Positions 5,163 to 7,867 of a stretch of 7,867 nt of DNA are shown in pieces. Source of the stretch: Alphaproteobacteria bacterium (GTDB lineage: Bacteria > Pseudomonadota > Alphaproteobacteria > Rs-D84); contig JAIDLK010000066.1 of NCBI GenBank assembly GCA_029051085.1, positions 1-7,867 of the forward strand, read 5' to 3'. Made by a program: the position numbers and the translations under genes. The notes under the pieces were generated by a model. It did no database searches. It saw only the letters and a program-made list of their open reading frames with translations, and had not been told where the DNA came from. Each line of letters begins with the position of its first letter. The stretch's first letter is position 1.

Positions 5163-6440
5163 TTATTCCTTTACAAATTTTGCGGGGTCAAATTGGGCGC
5201 CCTTGTATCTGATTTCGTAATGCAGGTGCGGGCCCGTACTGCGGCCGGATGAACCGCCAAGTCCGACAACCGTGCCGGGGCGGACCCAGTCGCCGCGTGA
5301 CACCGTTATCTGGGACAGGTGCGCATACAATGTGGTAAAGCCCAGACCGTGGTCAATTTCCACCGTTGTGCCGTATCCCACGCGTTCGCCGGCCGATACA
5401 ACGCGCCCCGGTGCGACCGCCATTAACTCGGTTCCGATTTTTCCCGCAAAATCAATACCACGGTGGCGTTTTTGTTTGCCGTCAAACGGGTCTTTGCGCA
5501 TGCCGTAATTAGATGTGATACGCATTTGTGCAACCGGTGCCCCAATCGGTAATATGGTGCGCAGGCGTGCAAGGCCGCTCCATAATTCCAAATCATCAGC
5601 CAGTTTCTGGTATTTCGGGTCAAGGCTTTTGTCGATTTCAATCGGGCTGAATGCGGCGCCAACCAGCGGATTTGTATATCTGTTCGCTGCATTGACCAGG
5701 GTTCGTTCACTAAGGCCCAGGGTTGCAATCGTGCTGTTGATTTTCTTCAGGTCTTTGCGCAGCTCTTCTGTTTTGTCGGCCGCCAGTGTGCTGACTGTTT
5801 CCACGATTTCGGTGTCCGCCGCGACGATGGCCTGCATCGATTCCACAATTGCTATATTGCGCTTTTTTAATTCTTCGTTTTCGGCGCGTGTCAGTTCATA
5901 TTCCGCAGACAGCTCCGATAATTTTACGTATTCTGGTGTGTATTCGTCATCTGTAAAGATTTCCGATACGCGTGTACGCAGAAAGTCCAGCTCGCCCCAG
6001 GTTTTTAAACGACCGTTCATCAGGTTTTCTTTTTCTGCATCGGTAAGCTTTTGTGCGTTTAAAATCTTGTCGTCTGTAACGTTTAAATTACGTGTTAGCT
6101 CATTAAATTTTTTCAGATATACGCGCAGGTCAGTCATTTGACGTGCATGCTGGGCGCGGGCCTGTTCCAGTTGCTGGGTGCGCTTTTGCAACAGCGGTCT
6201 GTGATATACGAAAACATATGTGGACCATGTGGCCCATATAACCAGTCCAACTTTGCCGCAGAATTTTGTAAAGCGCCAAAAGCTGCTTTGTTTAAACGTA
6301 TAAACGTTGCCGCGCGGCGTGTCCATTACGGTAAATTCCCGCGGCGGAAATATGCGTACTATGACGCGCCAAATCGCCCGAAATGGCGATGTTATCAGCG
6401 CCCACAGAGATGTAAAATGTCTTGTTATAAAGTTTATCAT
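5163..6440 (-). CDS. membrane-anchored M23 (LytM-type) peptidoglycan endopeptidase
   Basis: The product has 425 residues from the ATG at 6440. Order: a short cytoplasmic N-terminus with hydrophobic/basic stretches (1-60), one transmembrane segment at about 61-79, charged coiled-coil-like regions at about 84-115 and 180-245, then a C-terminal M23 domain at about 305-420. The zinc-site residues are all present: H326 and D330 in HRGID, H374 in YAHL, and H405/H407 in HLHYE. It should therefore be an active endopeptidase cutting peptide cross-links in the periplasm, not a degenerate activator. The ATG starts one base after the stop of the upstream methyltransferase gene with no evident Shine-Dalgarno sequence, suggesting termination-reinitiation; a TTG at 6470 would add 10 residues. 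The bactofilin gene follows after 3 bases. By analogy with known pairs, the bactofilin polymer probably binds the cytoplasmic N-terminus. Confidence 0.93.
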   Translation of the reverse strand: MINFITRHFTSLWALITSPFRAIWRVIVRIFPPREFTVMDTPRGNVYTFKQSSFWRFTKFCGKVGLVIWATWSTYVFVYHRPLLQKRTQQLEQARAQHARQMTDLRVYLKKFNELTRNLNVTDDKILNAQKLTDAEKENLMNGRLKTWGELDFLRTRVSEIFTDDEYTPEYVKLSELSAEYELTRAENEELKKRNIAIVESMQAIVAADTEIVETVSTLAADKTEELRKDLKKINSTIATLGLSERTLVNAANRYTNPLVGAAFSPIEIDKSLDPKYQKLADDLELWSGLARLRTILPIGAPVAQMRITSNYGMRKDPFDGKQKRHRGIDFAGKIGTELMAVAPGRVVSAGERVGYGTTVEIDHGLGFTTLYAHLSQITVSRGDWVRPGTVVGLGGSSGRSTGPHLHYEIRYKGAQFDPAKFVKE

Positions 6441-6441
6441 G

Positions 6442-7128
6442 TCAGCTAAGTGTAGACAATGCCGCACCAATAGTCAAGCCATCGCGTAAAACCGCATCAG
6501 TATTCATCGGCAGGCCGGCATGCAGTATTGTCGGCCCGCGCGAGCCCAAGCGGCCGCGTAGCAATATGCGTTCTGCGGTCTGTTTTGCGCCGAACAGAGG
6601 GAAAATTTCGATGTCGCCACATTTTTGTGCCATGGCTGCGATTATTTCCGCGGCGGCGGCCGCATCGACAATTATTACAAATGTACCCCGCGGACGCACC
6701 CGGGCCAGGCCCTTACGGGCCCACAGCCCCAGGTCTGCGTTATGATGCGCGTTGTGCTTTGCCGGTGTGCCGTGGAAATAAGGCGGGTTTGTTATTACCA
6801 GGTCAAATGTACGGTCAGTGCGCCATTTTGTAATGTCCGTATTTATAAGTTCAATATTGCGGTCGTTTAATGCAGCATTTCCAGCGCATTCCGCCAACAT
6901 TTCCGGAGATATATCTATGCCGGTAATATTTACCCCGGGCTTGTTTGCCATAAGGCATAAAGCCGCCCCGCCGGTGCCGATGCCGATATCCAATACGGTT
7001 TTTGCCGGGCTGTCCGCGGCCATCGCCGCCAGCCATACCGCATCGGATGTCGGATTGTATCGACCGCGTCTAAGCCGTACACGGCCGCCCATCAGGGTAA
7101 AAATATCTTGTTTTTGTGCCATAGGCAT
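6442..7128 (-). CDS. TrmN6-like SAM-dependent N6-adenine methyltransferase
   Basis: The product has 228 residues from the ATG at 7128. It has a Rossmann methyltransferase fold with SAM motif LDIGIGTGG (46-54), acidic motif GIDIS (70-74) and the N6-adenine signature NPPY (114-117). The N-terminal pattern (LMGGRVRLRRG, then SDAVWLAA) matches the COG4123/TrmN6 (YfiC) group, which methylates A37 of tRNA1-Val; other targets such as rRNA or protein glutamine are possible. It is the first gene of the operon, ending one base before the M23 gene start. The start is uncertain. ATG at 7128 and ATG at 7122 are both possible, and neither has a Shine-Dalgarno sequence. A TTG at 7158 would overlap the probable promoter. 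A transcription start near 7124 would make the mRNA almost leaderless. Confidence 0.85.
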   Translation of the reverse strand: MPMAQKQDIFTLMGGRVRLRRGRYNPTSDAVWLAAMAADSPAKTVLDIGIGTGGAALCLMANKPGVNITGIDISPEMLAECAGNAALNDRNIELINTDITKWRTDRTFDLVITNPPYFHGTPAKHNAHHNADLGLWARKGLARVRPRGTFVIIVDAAAAAEIIAAMAQKCGDIEIFPLFGAKQTAERILLRGRLGSRGPTILHAGLPMNTDAVLRDGLTIGAALSTLS

Positions 7129-7135
7129 ATATAAT
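7108..7135 (+). promoter_or_regulatory. putative promoter of the right-edge membrane protein gene
   Basis: TTGTTT (7108-7113) and TATAAT (7130-7135) are 16 bases apart. Transcription would start near 7142, giving a 5' leader of about 21 nt. It sits inside the 5' coding end of the divergent methyltransferase gene. Confidence 0.55.
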
Positions 7136-7158
7136 AATTCATCAAAATTAAAAGGCAA
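7131..7158 (-). promoter_or_regulatory. putative promoter of the methyltransferase-M23-bactofilin-rpiB operon
   Basis: On the minus strand, TTGCCT (7158-7153) and TATTAT (7136-7131) have a 16-base spacer. The -10 box overlaps the -10 box of the divergent plus-strand promoter, so the two directions may compete for polymerase. It is weaker than the opposing promoter. Confidence 0.4.
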
Positions 7159-7162
7159 GATT

Positions 7163-7867
7163 ATGTTTGATGAAACATTGGTTGTTCAAAGTGCGATAAG
7201 TGCATTTAATAATGCCGCATTGATTGCGCCTACTTTTTTCTGGGTTGGGGTGCTGGCACTGCCGCTGATGGCGCTGGCATACTTTTATGGCTGTGATTTT
7301 ATGGGGCGCATCGGCTGGCATAAAAGTGAGCTGAAGCGTAATGCGTCAATTTTAACAGTTGCAGTGACGCTGTTGTGGTTGATTTCCTTTGGTGGAAATT
7401 ATGCCGTGCTGCGTGACGGACGTTCCATTTTACCATTTTGCATCGCCGGGATAGTGTTTTTGTGCTGTATGTTACTGGGGGCGTTTTCCCGTAATGTTTC
7501 CCTGCCCCGGTGGCGCGGGGCAAGCTTTGGGCGGCGTCTTGCGACTGTGTTGTGTGTGGCGGCGGTGATATATTTTGTCGGTCTTTCCGGTATGCATACA
7601 TGGTGGGGGGCGGCAATTCAGATAGCTGCGTTTGTTGGCGGGCTGGCGTTTGGACGTGCTCTGCCGCGCGCCGAGCGTCCGTCGGCAATATGCTCGCTTG
7701 TGATTCTGGGTGTTGTCACGCTGGTGTTGATGCAGCCTGAATTTTTTCGTTTTGGGCAGCTTGGGGCGCTGGGGGCGCTGCATCTGTTGGCGCTGGGGGC
7801 TGTCGGGGCGGCGTTGGCGGCCGATGTGGCAATTCGCGCTATTCGTCCGTCGGGGCGTATTCATAAC
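7163..7867 (+). CDS. multi-pass integral membrane protein, partial (cut by the window edge)
   Basis: An open frame of 235 codons runs from the ATG at 7163 to the last base of the window without a stop, so the C-terminus is missing. The start is supported by AAAGG (7151-7155) seven bases upstream and by a promoter-like sequence. About seven hydrophobic segments are visible, near residues 18-42, 62-82, 89-108, 125-143, 146-166, 174-191 and 199-222, separated by short loops with basic residues (for example SRNVSLPRWRG and RPSGR). The N-terminus (MFDETLVVQ) is acidic and polar with no signal peptide. I do not recognise the family and see no catalytic or transport motif. Base use, with many GCG, CTG and GGG codons, resembles the other genes, so it does not look foreign. 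It is divergent from the cell-wall operon, which may or may not imply a related role. Confidence 0.8.
   Translation, partial: MFDETLVVQSAISAFNNAALIAPTFFWVGVLALPLMALAYFYGCDFMGRIGWHKSELKRNASILTVAVTLLWLISFGGNYAVLRDGRSILPFCIAGIVFLCCMLLGAFSRNVSLPRWRGASFGRRLATVLCVAAVIYFVGLSGMHTWWGAAIQIAAFVGGLAFGRALPRAERPSAICSLVILGVVTLVLMQPEFFRFGQLGALGALHLLALGAVGAALAADVAIRAIRPSGRIHN

Noticed and set aside
6441..6470. TTG start at 6470 for the M23 gene, overlapping the methyltransferase
   Set aside because: The ATG at 6440, one base after the upstream stop, gives a more natural start. The ten extra residues look like out-of-frame translation of the methyltransferase end.

Overview
The window looks like chromosomal DNA of a Gram-negative bacterium with medium GC content and strongly AT-rich intergenic regions. 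Support comes from a bactofilin gene beside a membrane-anchored M23 endopeptidase gene (an envelope-shaping pair), a TlyA methyltransferase, a TrmN6-type methyltransferase and a small secreted Cys-rich protein. The Cys-rich protein has repeats resembling those I associate with uncultured gut Alphaproteobacteria. That taxonomic placement is a guess from memory, not something the sequence proves. No phage genes, insertion sequences or CRISPR arrays are visible.

Layout. Positions 1-217 are an AT-rich, gene-free leader with several TTTATCA/TGATAAA inverted repeats. The plus strand then carries tlyA (218-931) and leuS (1027-3429), the latter with its own promoter-like sequence. A perfect 11-bp hairpin (3431-3456) ends leuS and, from the other side, the convergent minus-strand gene for a secreted Cys-rich protein (4064-3456). 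Upstream of that gene is a 302-base interval (4065-4366). It appears to encode an unrecognised structured RNA on the minus strand, with a promoter, several hairpins and a terminator placed just before the Cys-rich gene's ribosome binding site.

The rest of the minus strand is one tight operon, read from right to left: a TrmN6-like methyltransferase (7128-6442), a membrane-anchored M23 peptidase (6440-5163), a bactofilin (5159-4806) and rpiB (4813-4367). It ends in an intrinsic terminator at 4339-4361. Gaps within it are 1 base, 3 bases and an 8-base overlap, so translation is probably coupled. A multi-pass membrane protein gene (7163 onward) is divergent from the operon and runs off the right edge of the window.

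Functionally, M23 peptidase plus bactofilin should form a cell-wall remodelling module: the cytoskeletal polymer positions a periplasmic peptidoglycan hydrolase. TlyA, LeuRS and the TrmN6-like enzyme serve translation, and RpiB serves the pentose phosphate pathway. The least explained part is the 4091-4301 RNA. It is either an independent small RNA or a 5'-leader attenuator controlling the Cys-rich exported protein.
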